Assembly (NCBI GenBank): GCA_022510865.1
Contig: JAFLSQ010000006.1
Location: forward strand, 28,965-92,964
Direction: 5' to 3'
DNA from: Treponema sp.
GTDB taxonomy: Bacteria; Spirochaetota; Spirochaetia; Treponematales; Treponemataceae
DNA: 64,000 nucleotides
Part shown: one piece after another, positions 37,238-45,924 of the stretch
Numbering within the stretch: the first letter of the stretch is position 1
How the letters are laid out: each line of letters opens with the position of its first letter
The notes under the pieces: model-generated
Databases searched by the model: none
What the model was told of the DNA's origin: nothing
Seen by the model: only the letters and a program-made list of their open reading frames with translations
Translations under genes and position numbers: made by a program

Positions 37238-37610
37238 CTCAAAAGAAGCGAAATTTTTCTGCGAGAGCTGCGGCTCGGAAGTCCCAAGAAAATCACGGTT
37301 CTGCCCTACCTGCGGCAAATTCTTCGCGTCCGTAAGATGCCCGGAATGCGGCAAGACCGGCTCCCCGGATGATTTCAAGGACGGATGCCCAGAATGCGGC
37401 TATGCGCCGGGGAACACGCAGAGAAATCAGGACGATAAACCCGCAGGCGGCGCGGCATCACGCTCCCGGCGCAAATCCAGAGGAATCCGCAAGGCAAAGC
37501 GCGAGATTGCCAGAAAAGCCGGCGCAGACTCAGGCCCGCCAGCCTGGGCATATTTTGTCTCGGTGATTGTTCTTGCCGGACTGATTATCGCGCTGTACAG
37601 CTGCCTGTGA
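37224..37610 (+). CDS. Zinc-ribbon protein with C-terminal membrane anchor
   Basis: A 128-residue tail-anchored protein. Two rubredoxin-like knuckle pairs are visible: FCESCGS...FCPTCGKFF (about 13-34) and CPECGKTG...CPECGYAPG (about 39-59). A basic Arg/Lys-rich linker (about 75-100) follows, then one hydrophobic helix (about 108-126) at the very end. The layout resembles bacterial double zinc-ribbon membrane proteins of unknown role. Last gene of the three-gene run. Confidence 0.75.
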   Translation: MRPADSKEAKFFCESCGSEVPRKSRFCPTCGKFFASVRCPECGKTGSPDDFKDGCPECGYAPGNTQRNQDDKPAGGAASRSRRKSRGIRKAKREIARKAGADSGPPAWAYFVSVIVLAGLIIALYSCL

Positions 37611-37683
37611 GCGAGTCCGGGTCTCAGAATCCTGATGGCGAAAGTCGCGCGAGGAAATCCCAAGAAAATCCGCTCCGGCTGTA

Positions 37684-37712
37684 TTGACTAAGGTCAGGAT
37701 TTTCATTATCAT
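37684..37712 (+). promoter_or_regulatory. Promoter of tRNA-Leu
   Basis: TTGACT (37684-37689), a 17-base spacer and TATCAT (37707-37712). The start would be near 37719, seven bases before the mature tRNA 5' end. Confidence 0.7.
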
Positions 37713-37725
37713 ATAAAAACATTTT

Positions 37726-37809
37726 GCCCGGGTGGCGGAATTGGTAGACGCGCTTGGTTCAGGTCCAAGTGTCCTTACGGTCATAGGAGTTCAAGTCTCC
37801 TCCCGGGTA
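37726..37809 (+). tRNA. tRNA-Leu (CAG)
   Basis: Class II tRNA of 84 bases. Acceptor GCCCGGG pairs with CCCGGGT (a G-T first pair), D arm GGCGGAATTGGTAGACGC, anticodon stem CTTGG-TTCAGGT-CCAAG with CAG, a variable arm TGTCCTTACGGTCA, and T arm AGGAGTTCAAGTCTCCT. The discriminator is A. The terminal CCA is not encoded. Its 3' 51 bases are overlapped on the other strand by the end of an RluA-type gene. Confidence 0.94.
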
Positions 37810-38514
37810 TTCAAAACTGATTTTTGTTGCGGAAAACATCATGTTCTCCGCATTTTTTTTGCTGACGCGGCTGTTGTAAATCAAATCGCCGCGGACAGGA
37901 AATCCTGCCCATGCAAGATGACAGCGCACCTGATGACGGAATCCCTCGCTTATCCGGCAGACGGCAACCGCACCGCCCTCTCCCGGATTCTCAAGCCGGA
38001 TTTCTGTGGTGTAAATTTTCTGTTTGCCAAGCTTGGACATCGCGGATTTTCCGGAATTCTTTGTCACAGGACGCACCTCTTTCCTGCCCTCGCCATAGTG
38101 CCGGAAAAATGAGCGCAACGTGAGCGCGTAGGAATCAAGCGGATTGTCCTGCGAATCAAGCGGTGGAAATCCGCCCAGAACATCGGCATTATCGCTTACA
38201 ACATCGCACACGGCGCGGTAAGTCTTTATGATTTTCCCGGCTTTCTGCTCCGCCATAAGAAAATCGTAGCATTCCTGCGTTGCGGCTATTATCATCAGCC
38301 CGGATGTCGCGGTGTCAAGCCGGTGAATCAGCCCCAGCTCGACAGGCTTTTTGCCGCGGACAAGGCGCATCTCCGGGAAAAGCTCCGCAGCCCGGCAAAG
38401 CGCGTTGTCAGAATCGCCGTCATGCAGCGGCGCAGACGGAAGTCCGCGGGGCTTGTCAATGATGAGAAACGGCTTTTCTTTTGTCGGCGCGTGGATTATC
38501 CTGATTTCCTGCAT
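37759..38514 (-). CDS. RluA-family pseudouridine synthase
   Basis: A 251-residue enzyme that isomerises uridine in rRNA or tRNA. No S4 domain; it opens with the catalytic domain. LIHRLDTATSGLMIIAAT (about 63-80) carries the catalytic Asp, and FRHQVRCHLAWAGFPVRGD (about 211-229) is the KIRQ-like motif. The C-terminal residues after ISFEYPG (about 235) are encoded antisense to tRNA-Leu; the stop is at 37761-37759 inside the tRNA. It ends the long minus-strand operon that begins at 45206. Confidence 0.87.
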   Translation of the reverse strand: MQEIRIIHAPTKEKPFLIIDKPRGLPSAPLHDGDSDNALCRAAELFPEMRLVRGKKPVELGLIHRLDTATSGLMIIAATQECYDFLMAEQKAGKIIKTYRAVCDVVSDNADVLGGFPPLDSQDNPLDSYALTLRSFFRHYGEGRKEVRPVTKNSGKSAMSKLGKQKIYTTEIRLENPGEGGAVAVCRISEGFRHQVRCHLAWAGFPVRGDLIYNSRVSKKNAENMMFSATKISFEYPGGDLNSYDRKDTWT

Positions 38515-38517
38515 GAT

Positions 38518-39540
38518 TTAAGTGATGATTGTCCTCGGATATTTTCTTTGCAGCACCCTCAGAACCTCCAGAAAACGGGCCGGGGTCGCAGTGCGGAAAA
38601 CAGAGCAGCCTGAGCTGGATTTCAAAGCGGGATAATCCGCCTGATTTTCACGCCGTGTCTGGCAATCAGAATCCGGCAGCCTGATTTTCATCTGCACGGA
38701 ATGGAGCATGAGCGTTGCGCCCGGAAAAAGCGTGTCCTTGGGCGCATAAAGCGGGTCGCCGAGAACCGGGCATCCGATGAACTTCATGTGCACGCGAATC
38801 TGATGAGTCCGGCCGGTCTTTATCCGCACGCGCATCAGGGAATAGTTTCCGTAACAGGCGATGCAGTGGTAAATCGTGCGGGCGAATTTTCCCTCGTCGG
38901 TGTCCGCGCAGGCCTTGAAACGCTGGCGGTTTTTCGGGTTGCGGATAATCTGAGTGCAGATGTTTCCGGTGCGCTTTTTGGGGCGGCCGATGCAGACGCA
39001 GATGTATTCTTTTTGCACACGCCGTAGCCTGAACTGATTCTGAAGATATTCCTCGCTCTCCCGGTTTTTTGCCGCGATTATTATGCCGGAAGTCTCCTTG
39101 TCAAGGCGGTGGACAATTCCCGGGCGGCGGGAAAGCAGAATCTCGCTCTCACTTCCATCGCGCACAGCACGCACAGCCTCGCGCCCCCAGTGATATAAAA
39201 GTGCGTTCACAAGAGTGCCGCTCCAGTTTCCGCACGCAGGATGCGTCACCATCCCCTGCGCCTTGTTCACCACGGTCACATTATCATCCTCATAAATGAT
39301 TTCAAGCGGGATATTCTCAGGCGCAATGTCATCCGGAATGTTGTCCTCCCACTGAATGTCAATCTGATCACCCGGCCGGACTTTCTGCGATAGCCTGGCT
39401 TTTTTCCCGTTCACAAGGATTTCAGTCACCCCGCTTTTCAGTTTGGAGCGGTTCATGCCGTCCGGCAAGGACGCGATGAATTTGTCCACGCGAAGGTCGC
39501 CGGCAAAATCATCGGGAACTCTGGCGGAGATAAACGGCAT
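38518..39540 (-). CDS. RluD-like pseudouridine synthase with S4 domain
   Basis: A 340-residue enzyme. The N-terminal S4 RNA-binding domain (about 15-70; LRVDKFIASLPDGMNRSKLKSG) is followed by the catalytic domain with PGIVHRLDKETSGIIIAAKN (about 140-159) and GRTHQIRVHMKFIGCPVLGDPLY (about 244-266). The last 60 residues are unlike the family end, being rich in Arg and Ser before LEVLRVLQRKYPRTI. Its ATG overlaps the upstream stop. Probably modifies 23S rRNA, as RluD does. Confidence 0.9.
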   Translation of the reverse strand: MPFISARVPDDFAGDLRVDKFIASLPDGMNRSKLKSGVTEILVNGKKARLSQKVRPGDQIDIQWEDNIPDDIAPENIPLEIIYEDDNVTVVNKAQGMVTHPACGNWSGTLVNALLYHWGREAVRAVRDGSESEILLSRRPGIVHRLDKETSGIIIAAKNRESEEYLQNQFRLRRVQKEYICVCIGRPKKRTGNICTQIIRNPKNRQRFKACADTDEGKFARTIYHCIACYGNYSLMRVRIKTGRTHQIRVHMKFIGCPVLGDPLYAPKDTLFPGATLMLHSVQMKIRLPDSDCQTRRENQADYPALKSSSGCSVFRTATPARFLEVLRVLQRKYPRTIIT

Positions 39541-40016
39541 TATTCCTCAACCTCCGGAACCTCAATCAGAAGCGCGTCCTCGTCCTGCGAAATCGGGACA
39601 ATCAGCACGGAGCCGTCGTCGCGCACCGGCTGCCTTTTTTTCGTGCCGCCGCGTTTTATCAGCCTGATTACAAGATCCGTCAGCCCGATTCCAATGGAAA
39701 TCCCCAGCGATGTGAGAAGAATGCCAATCTGCTCGTCGCTGTCAAGCGACGCAAGGGTTGACAGGCTGGGCATGTACGCGGGGTTAAAATCGTTCTGCGC
39801 GTAGCGGATTCCCGAATAGACCAGCGACGCGTCCAGCGTGACAAACGGCATCGCACCCAGCGAGATGATTGAGAAGCGGCGGACATCATGCAGAAACTGC
39901 GGGAATTCCTCGGCCTCATACGGAGCGGGCACGGCATCCTCCGCGAACGCCGGAGCCGTCACGTTCAGAACAAGAGAAATCATTGCGATTTTTAAGACCT
40001 GTCTCGCGCGGCTCAT
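39540..40016 (-). CDS. Exported or membrane hypothetical protein
   Basis: A 158-residue protein with a likely signal peptide (about 1-25, ending APAFA) and one or two further hydrophobic segments (about 48-70 and 97-117), then a polar C-terminal tail. It overlaps yggS by 4 bases and the RluD-like gene by 1 base, so translation is coupled on both sides. No family recognised. Confidence 0.72.
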   Translation of the reverse strand: MSRARQVLKIAMISLVLNVTAPAFAEDAVPAPYEAEEFPQFLHDVRRFSIISLGAMPFVTLDASLVYSGIRYAQNDFNPAYMPSLSTLASLDSDEQIGILLTSLGISIGIGLTDLVIRLIKRGGTKKRQPVRDDGSVLIVPISQDEDALLIEVPEVEE

Positions 40017-40732
40017 TTTTTCTGGTAATCCCTCTCGCCGAAAATCGCTGTGCCAATCCTGACCATCGTCGAGCCTTCCTCAATCGCAATCTCAAAATCG
40101 CCCGACATTCCCATTGAAAGCTCGCTCAAATCAAAGCCATGATAATCCGATTTGAGTTTTTCCGCAATGCTCCTCGCCCTGATGAATGACGAGCGCACGG
40201 CGTTCTGGTCATCGGTGAGCGGCGCCATCGTCATAAATCCGGCAGGAATCAGATGCGGATAAAGCCCACCGGCAAAACCATCGAGCGCGGCGCGAAGCTC
40301 ATCCTCGCTCCTGAAACCTGATTTTGTGTCCTCGGCCGTGTGAATCTCAAAAAGCACCCGGATTTTCTTGCCATAGTCCGCGCAGAACCTTTCCATAAGC
40401 GGGAGCAGCGGAATCCTGTCAACGGACTGCACGCACGAAGCGACTCTCACCGCGTTCTTCACTTTATTCGACTGCAAGCCGCCAATTATGTGAAGCTCCG
40501 TCTGACTGAACTGACGGCAAACCTCGGGAAACTTGTCCATCGCCTCCTGAACCCGGTTCTCCCCGAACAGAAACTGCCCGCAGTTCAGGGCCTCAATCAC
40601 AGCCTCCGCAGGATGGAATTTGCTGACGGCCATGAGCCGCACAGAATTCTCCGCCCTGCCCGCGCGACACTCCGCATCCCGGATTTTTTGGTTTATGAAA
40701 TCAAGACGCTCTCTGATACAGACCGCATCCAT
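40013..40732 (-). CDS. yggS: YggS-family PLP-binding protein
   Basis: A 239-residue single-domain PLP protein of the COG0325 family, which keeps vitamin B6 and amino-acid pools balanced without a known catalytic reaction. The PLP lysine is in LMAVSKFHPAEAV (about 33-45), and FGENRVQEA (about 57-65) and SMGMSGDFEIAIEEGSTMVRIGTAIFG (about 206-232) are the family signatures. ATG at 40732 sits 6 bases after GGAGG; a GTG at 40735 is too close. Confidence 0.93.
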   Translation of the reverse strand: MDAVCIRERLDFINQKIRDAECRAGRAENSVRLMAVSKFHPAEAVIEALNCGQFLFGENRVQEAMDKFPEVCRQFSQTELHIIGGLQSNKVKNAVRVASCVQSVDRIPLLPLMERFCADYGKKIRVLFEIHTAEDTKSGFRSEDELRAALDGFAGGLYPHLIPAGFMTMAPLTDDQNAVRSSFIRARSIAEKLKSDYHGFDLSELSMGMSGDFEIAIEEGSTMVRIGTAIFGERDYQKK

Positions 40733-41589
40733 CACGCACCTCCAGAAATAACATCAGAAAGATGAAGCATCTCCCGGACGGAAAGCACCTCGGCGCGCTT
40801 TTCCGGGGAAATTCCCGCTTTCTCAAGGAACGACAGTGCCGCATCGCTGCTGTTAAGGTAGGCAGTCAGATTGTTCCGAATATTCTTGCGCCTTGATGAG
40901 AACAGCGCTCTTTGCAGCGTGACGAACGCTTTCGGGTCATTGCAGCCGGGCCAGTCAGTTTTTTTTGTGAGCATGACCGCCCGCGAGTCAACATTAGGTT
41001 TCGGCCAGAAATTCCCGCCTGATAAATCGATTACCGGCCTCAAATCATAAGCCCATTGGCACAGCACAGAGAACGACGAGTAATCCGCGCTTCCATGCCT
41101 CGCGCACATTCGCTGGGCAACCTCTTTCTGCACGGTGAAGACGCAGGAATCAAAACGGACGCCCTCCTCAATCGTGTCCGCGATGAAAGCGGCCGCAATG
41201 TTGTAAGGAAGATTCCCGAAAACACGGAGCGGAAGCCCTTTGTCAAGAGCGGTCCTCCAAGTCCGCATTACATCGCCCTCAACCAGATGAAAACGGCCTT
41301 TTTGCGCGTAATCATCAAAATACTGCGTGATGAGCGCGGAAAACCCGCGGTCAATCTCAAAGACGGTGAGATTGACGCCCTTCTCCAGAAGAATGCCCGT
41401 GACCGCGCCAAGACCAGGCCCGATTTCCCACACGCTCATCCCGTCATGCACGTCAAGCGCGTCGGCGAGTCTCTGGCGGGCAGCGCCGTTTATCAGAAAA
41501 TTCTGCCCGAATTTTTTCTGCATTGAAAATCCGTTCGCCTCAAGCACAGCCTTAAGCTCCGCCGGCGAGTTATAATCTGGATGATTCAA
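40732..41589 (-). CDS. rsmA: 16S rRNA adenine dimethyltransferase (KsgA)
   Basis: A 285-residue SAM methyltransferase that dimethylates two adenosines near the 16S rRNA 3' end. Motifs: KKFGQNFLIN (about 24-33), motif I VWEIGPGLGAVTGILLEKG (about 53-71), motif II EIDRG, and motif IV FGNLPYNIAAAF (about 125-136). The start is uncertain: a TTG at 41589 has GGAGG at the right distance, while an in-frame GTG at 41604 would contain that site. The stop shares one base with the yggS start. Confidence 0.92.
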   Translation of the reverse strand: MNHPDYNSPAELKAVLEANGFSMQKKFGQNFLINGAARQRLADALDVHDGMSVWEIGPGLGAVTGILLEKGVNLTVFEIDRGFSALITQYFDDYAQKGRFHLVEGDVMRTWRTALDKGLPLRVFGNLPYNIAAAFIADTIEEGVRFDSCVFTVQKEVAQRMCARHGSADYSSFSVLCQWAYDLRPVIDLSGGNFWPKPNVDSRAVMLTKKTDWPGCNDPKAFVTLQRALFSSRRKNIRNNLTAYLNSSDAALSFLEKAGISPEKRAEVLSVREMLHLSDVISGGA

Positions 41590-41607
41590 GCCCGCGACCT
41601 CCACACG

Positions 41608-42870
41608 TCATCTCGCGCCAATAACAGGTGCCCTTGAGAACCAGAGCACAAGAGTCTTTATGACAGTATACAGGAAATTCATAAAAATTCCACTAGGAAC
41701 CTGAAAAATCGGGAAAATCAGGCTGATGATTATCAACGCGAGCGCGGAATACACGAAAAATGTGACGAGCGGCGAGACAAAAACAGCGGCGATGATTCCG
41801 ACCGGGCTGAAAGTTCCGAACACCCGCAGTGTGATTGGGGCTGTGAGCGCCTGTGCAGAGACGGATGATGAGAGGCTTGAGGATGCTGACCTTGGAAACA
41901 AACGTGATAAAAATCCGTTGACCAGAGGCGCGAAGAGACTTATTCCCGCGAGCGCGCCGTAAGAGAGCATGAAGCCCGCGTTATGAATGTGCGACGGACA
42001 GACCGCGCACTGCACAAGGAACGCCGCGCACAGGACATCGAACATCGGCAAATCCGGGATGCCGGCAATTGATGCAAAAATGGAGATGAGCACGCAGATG
42101 AACGCTCGCAGCAGTGACGGCGAGAATCCCGCGAACCACACAAAGACGCTGACGATGACAATCCTGAGAATGTATGAAAGATGGATGCTCCCTGCCTTTT
42201 TCCCCGCAAAAACCGCAAGCGACGAGAAAAGCGACAGGTGCATACCGGACAGCGCGAGAATGTGCGATAATCCCGCAGTTCGGAAAGCGTCTGACGTGGA
42301 CGGCTCGGTGAAATCCCTGGCTCCGCAAAGAAGCGCGAGGATGAGGCCGCCGGCATTGCCCCACGCGAACATCATCCGTTTGAAAGCAAGGCGGCAAAGC
42401 GCACGGAACCGCCTGATGCGCCCGGTCAAAGAGACATCCCACCACGATGCGGCGCAATCTGAGGCAAAGAAAGATGAGTCAGAGAATCTGCCGGAAAAAA
42501 CAGCGTGCAGTCCTGTCTCAAAAAGAGCGGACTCACGCCCCTCGCCGCGGCCGCCGGAATGAAGTCCGCCCGGATAAAGCGCCTCCACAATCTCTGACGG
42601 AATGTAAAGGAGAATCTCGCCTGATGCTCCGCCCAATGCGCCATCAGCTGAGCGGACGGAATTGAGGCGGAAGTCGCAGGAATAAAATCGTCCTGAGCGG
42701 GTTTTCACCGGGGAAGAGAGAATCGTCCCGGACACCGCGCGGATATCCTCCCGGGCGAACAGGAAAAACAGCGGATTTTTCTGGGAAAAACTGAGAAATC
42801 CGCTGTAAAAAATGAGGGCGCAGATTACTGCGGCGCACAAAAAAGGTTTTCTTAAAATTCTTACTGCCAT
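41608..42870 (-). CDS. ComEC/Rec2-type membrane protein, short form
   Basis: A 420-residue polytopic protein. The N-terminal part (about 35-130) looks like the DUF4131/OB segment, and the rest is the Competence domain (GLILALLCGARDFTEPSTSDAFRTAGLSHILALSGMHLSLF, about 162-202) with many membrane helices. The C-terminal metallo-beta-lactamase domain of full-length ComEC (about 700-800 residues) is absent. It might still form a DNA-uptake channel, but other competence genes are not nearby. It overlaps the upstream gene by 10 bases. Confidence 0.82.
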   Translation of the reverse strand: MAVRILRKPFLCAAVICALIFYSGFLSFSQKNPLFFLFAREDIRAVSGTILSSPVKTRSGRFYSCDFRLNSVRSADGALGGASGEILLYIPSEIVEALYPGGLHSGGRGEGRESALFETGLHAVFSGRFSDSSFFASDCAASWWDVSLTGRIRRFRALCRLAFKRMMFAWGNAGGLILALLCGARDFTEPSTSDAFRTAGLSHILALSGMHLSLFSSLAVFAGKKAGSIHLSYILRIVIVSVFVWFAGFSPSLLRAFICVLISIFASIAGIPDLPMFDVLCAAFLVQCAVCPSHIHNAGFMLSYGALAGISLFAPLVNGFLSRLFPRSASSSLSSSVSAQALTAPITLRVFGTFSPVGIIAAVFVSPLVTFFVYSALALIIISLIFPIFQVPSGIFMNFLYTVIKTLVLWFSRAPVIGAR

Positions 42871-44036
42871 CGCAATCCCGAGAGAGCACCCCGGGCTGCT
42901 GACAGAACCTGCTCGCTGTAATTCAGATAGGTCACAGCGAGCAGAGAGTCAAACGCAGATTTGTCTCCGATGGCACCCAAAGCCTTAATCACAGCCAGAA
43001 TGACATCGTCAGAGACAACGCTCCCTTTCTCTGTCAGGCCGTTCAAATCCTCAAGGTACGAAGTGAGCAGAGAGACAGAATCCACAGGAGACGTGTCCGC
43101 GAGCGAGAGAATCACGGTCTTGAACTGCGACTCGCTCATATCACCGGCGCTGTACAGCCGCCTCGCGCTCTTAAAGAAATCGACGCAGGTGGCAGAGGCG
43201 CGTGTCCATCTGTTCTCGCGCAGGATAGCAAGCGCGTCAAGCTGCAGAGCAATCTGCTCCGAAGTCACTCCATTACCCTCTACAGATATTATGGTCTGAC
43301 TCAGAACATTTTGTGCAATCTCGCAGAGATTATTTTTTGAAATCGCCGTATTTTTTTTGATAATCGCGAAAATCCGGGCAATCTGGGAAGTCGGGGAATT
43401 ACGAATCAGCGAGATGACCTCGTTCATGGACTTGGGGACAAGAAGCGTGAGCGTGCGCTCAATCTGCGCGTGATATTTTTTATACGACTGATTGCCCAGA
43501 AGTCCGTAGAGGATTATGAACGTCTCGTTGTTCCCGATGGACTCAAGCGCGCTCAGTACCGCGCTGAAAAGCGTGCTGTCCTCGGAATTTATGCCCGCCT
43601 TTGAGAGATAATCGTTCAGATTCGCGGTGAGCCTTGACGTTGGTACAAATTCTTTGAGCGCGACAGCTTTTGTGAGCACGGCAATCTGAACCGTGCTGCT
43701 GGAGCCGAATTTATCAAAAACTTGCAGAAGCTGATTCTCAAGAGCCTGCCTCTCGCCATCAGAGCAGGTCCTCGCATATTCCGGCGAGAGCGACAGAACC
43801 GCGGCAACGGCAAGGGCCTCAAGCTCACGGTCGTTTCCAAGAACCTCCTTGTTCTCAAGGCAGAAGTCAATGGCAAGCCCGGCAAGGTAGACCGCCTCCG
43901 CGCCGTCCGCCTCACGGACTGCGGCAGTCTTATCCGCGATGTTTCCTTTTATGAATTTGACCGTATTTCTCAAATTCTGGGAATACATAAAAGATGTGGC
44001 AGCGGCCACAAGGATTAAAGTCGCAGTCTTTCTCAT
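42861..44036 (-). CDS. Exported helical-repeat (HEAT-like) protein
   Basis: A 391-residue protein with a signal peptide (about 1-19, ending MYSQ) and then an all-helical body of repeated pairs, for example LEALAVAAVLSLSPEYAR, VQIAVLTKAVALKEF and SVVSDDVILAVIKALGAIGDKSAFDSLLAVTYL, which fits HEAT/armadillo repeats. Probably a periplasmic scaffold. It sits between a PilZ protein and ComEC in the operon. Such HEAT proteins are common in treponemes. Confidence 0.75.
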   Translation of the reverse strand: MRKTATLILVAAATSFMYSQNLRNTVKFIKGNIADKTAAVREADGAEAVYLAGLAIDFCLENKEVLGNDRELEALAVAAVLSLSPEYARTCSDGERQALENQLLQVFDKFGSSSTVQIAVLTKAVALKEFVPTSRLTANLNDYLSKAGINSEDSTLFSAVLSALESIGNNETFIILYGLLGNQSYKKYHAQIERTLTLLVPKSMNEVISLIRNSPTSQIARIFAIIKKNTAISKNNLCEIAQNVLSQTIISVEGNGVTSEQIALQLDALAILRENRWTRASATCVDFFKSARRLYSAGDMSESQFKTVILSLADTSPVDSVSLLTSYLEDLNGLTEKGSVVSDDVILAVIKALGAIGDKSAFDSLLAVTYLNYSEQVLSAARGALSGLRWQ

Positions 44037-44051
44037 ATCACTAAAACCTCA

Positions 44052-45206
44052 TCAAAAAATGCTAACCGTCGGCTCATCAAAATCATCGTCGTCAAAAAGG
44101 TGCTCAGCCTCCTCCTCCGCGTGATTGTCAGGGCCGGGGCCGTCATCATCAGCTGATTCCGGCTCATCGTTTTTCCTGTCATTCTCAGCCTGCGCCAGCG
44201 CGGCAAGAATCTCCTTCTCTCTCTCGGGCAGAATATCGTAGACGAACGCGAGTATGTCGTTGCGCATCACCGGATCGATTTTAGTGCACTCAAAATGCAG
44301 GTGGGAGACGTTCTCCCGCTCGTTGAATTCAACTGTGCGCACAACGCCGTACATCACAATCAGTTTTTTTCCGATATTGAACTGCAATTTTATCTTGATG
44401 TTCTGGACGCCTTTTCCGCCGATTTTTATCATCGCGCCGGCCTCAGAAATATCCTCGATGAAGCAGCGGTACGCGTTCTTTGTCTCAATCGCGAACGGAT
44501 CTACCTCGCCCTTGACGATGAACAGGTTGCCGTAAACCTCGCATTTTGCCCGAACCGCCTTGCGCTTCTGCGTCCTCGTGAGGTTTGATGAATGCATGAT
44601 TGATATTGACGGCTTTCCCATGAAAAGACCGTGCTGCGCCACCTTCGTGTCAAATCCGTAAGCCGCGTCACCCTTGCGCCAAAAATAGACGCTCACAACC
44701 TTGCCGACCCAGGCCTCCGCGGTCAGCGGAATCGCGTCTTTCTGCTTCGGCACTGAAATCACGATGGAGCTGGCATTGTTCAGAATCTCCGAGTAAAAAA
44801 CGCCTTTGCCCGGCAGGATAATCCGGAGCTTCTGGCCTTTGTCCAGCGACTCAGTGGTGACCAGACCTTTTTTGCTGTCGGACTCGTTCTGCAGTTTCGT
44901 CCTGAAATCATAGAGCTTGGACAGAAGATTCTGGACTTTTGACGTGCCGGCTGTGCCCTCGGAATCCGCCTGCCTTGAAATCTGGTTCATGCAGCGCGAG
45001 AGCGAATTCAAAGAGAAAAACAGGGATGACGGCTGCTCCAAGTCGCAGACACGCGCGACGTTCCACAAAAGCATGATGTCCGCGAGCGAGAAACCCGCGT
45101 CAAGCCCCTGAACGATGAAGCCAATCTTGGCCCTGAACACAGTATACAGAACACCGATAACCGCGATGATTATTGCAGCGGCGATAATCCCGAACAAAAT
45201 GTACAC
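44052..45206 (-). CDS. Membrane-anchored PilZ-domain c-di-GMP receptor
   Basis: A 384-residue protein. One N-terminal transmembrane helix (about 4-22), a helical linker (about 60-115), a YcgR-N-like domain (about 118-200), and a PilZ domain (about 205-320) with the RTQKRKAVR binding motif (about 210-218, the RxxxR) and DISEAGAMIKIGGKG (about 247-261, D/NxSxxG). A very acidic tail ends the protein. It should bind cyclic di-GMP and act at the membrane, perhaps on motility or the cell envelope. GTG start with AAGGGG upstream. First gene of the minus operon ending at 37759. Confidence 0.88.
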   Translation of the reverse strand: MYILFGIIAAAIIIAVIGVLYTVFRAKIGFIVQGLDAGFSLADIMLLWNVARVCDLEQPSSLFFSLNSLSRCMNQISRQADSEGTAGTSKVQNLLSKLYDFRTKLQNESDSKKGLVTTESLDKGQKLRIILPGKGVFYSEILNNASSIVISVPKQKDAIPLTAEAWVGKVVSVYFWRKGDAAYGFDTKVAQHGLFMGKPSISIMHSSNLTRTQKRKAVRAKCEVYGNLFIVKGEVDPFAIETKNAYRCFIEDISEAGAMIKIGGKGVQNIKIKLQFNIGKKLIVMYGVVRTVEFNERENVSHLHFECTKIDPVMRNDILAFVYDILPEREKEILAALAQAENDRKNDEPESADDDGPGPDNHAEEEAEHLFDDDDFDEPTVSIF

Positions 45207-45232
45207 AAAATCCCCTTGTAAAGCACTGGCTT

Positions 45233-45260
45233 TTGAAATTTACATCTCTTTTACTATAAT
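45233..45260 (+). promoter_or_regulatory. Promoter for the CPBP protease gene
   Basis: TTGAAA (45233-45238), a 16-base spacer and TATAAT (45255-45260). Predicted start about 45267 gives a leader of only about 13 bases before ATG 45280, and no Shine-Dalgarno sequence is seen. A second TATAAT overlaps at 45262-45267. Confidence 0.6.
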
Positions 45261-45279
45261 GTATAATATCATAAATCAA

Positions 45280-45924
45280 ATGAAATTACATTCTTTTGCA
45301 GCAGAAATCTTGTTTTTTTCCCTCATTTTTCTGGGATTCGCGGTGCCGCCGTTCTTCCATCTGGCAGCGTCAGTCCCGGAGGGCGTTTTCTCCGAATGGA
45401 CGTTCCCGCTCACGCAGCTCGTACTTGCGGCGGCCGCGCTCGGAATCTACTTGATTTTCCGCGAGAAAACAGAGCGGTCGCTGATTTTTTTCCCTGTGAT
45501 TTTCACAGTCAGCCTGCTTTTCTGCCTCGCGCTCATTTTAAAATTCGTCTCATCACTGCATTTTTTCGCGCACAAACCCGCTTTTGAGGTCGCAAGGCCG
45601 TCCACAATCATCCAGTGGATTTTCTGCCTGCTGAACTTCCTGCTCGCCGCGTTTTACGAGGAGATTATCTACAGATTTTATCTTCCTGACGCGCTCCTGC
45701 GGATAATCTCCAGAAAATCCGGGTCAAGGGCGCGGCTTTATCTCTGCGAGATTTTTGCGGGGGCGCTGTTCGCGGCGGGGCACTTTTACCTCGGTGCGCT
45801 CGCGGTGGTGAACGCGGCGGGAGCGCACGTCGTGCTCAGGCGATGCTACAAAATCACGGGGACAATCTGGTGCGGTGTCTGCGCGCATTTCATCTACAAC
45901 GTGATTTCCCTGATTCTGCTGTAA
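45280..45924 (+). CDS. CPBP-family intramembrane metalloprotease
   Basis: A 214-residue membrane protein with about six hydrophobic segments. Abi/CPBP motif 1 is YEEIIYRFYLPDALL (about 125-139, EExxxR), motif 2 is AGHFYLG (about 165-171), and motif 3 is CAHFIYN (about 202-208). These carry the Glu and His residues of the intramembrane active site. ATG 45280 is chosen because earlier starts overlap the promoter. Family roles include prenyl-protein processing and bacteriocin immunity; the substrate here is unknown. The end overlaps the convergent DUF4340 gene by 31 bases. Confidence 0.85.
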   Translation: MKLHSFAAEILFFSLIFLGFAVPPFFHLAASVPEGVFSEWTFPLTQLVLAAAALGIYLIFREKTERSLIFFPVIFTVSLLFCLALILKFVSSLHFFAHKPAFEVARPSTIIQWIFCLLNFLLAAFYEEIIYRFYLPDALLRIISRKSGSRARLYLCEIFAGALFAAGHFYLGALAVVNAAGAHVVLRRCYKITGTIWCGVCAHFIYNVISLILL

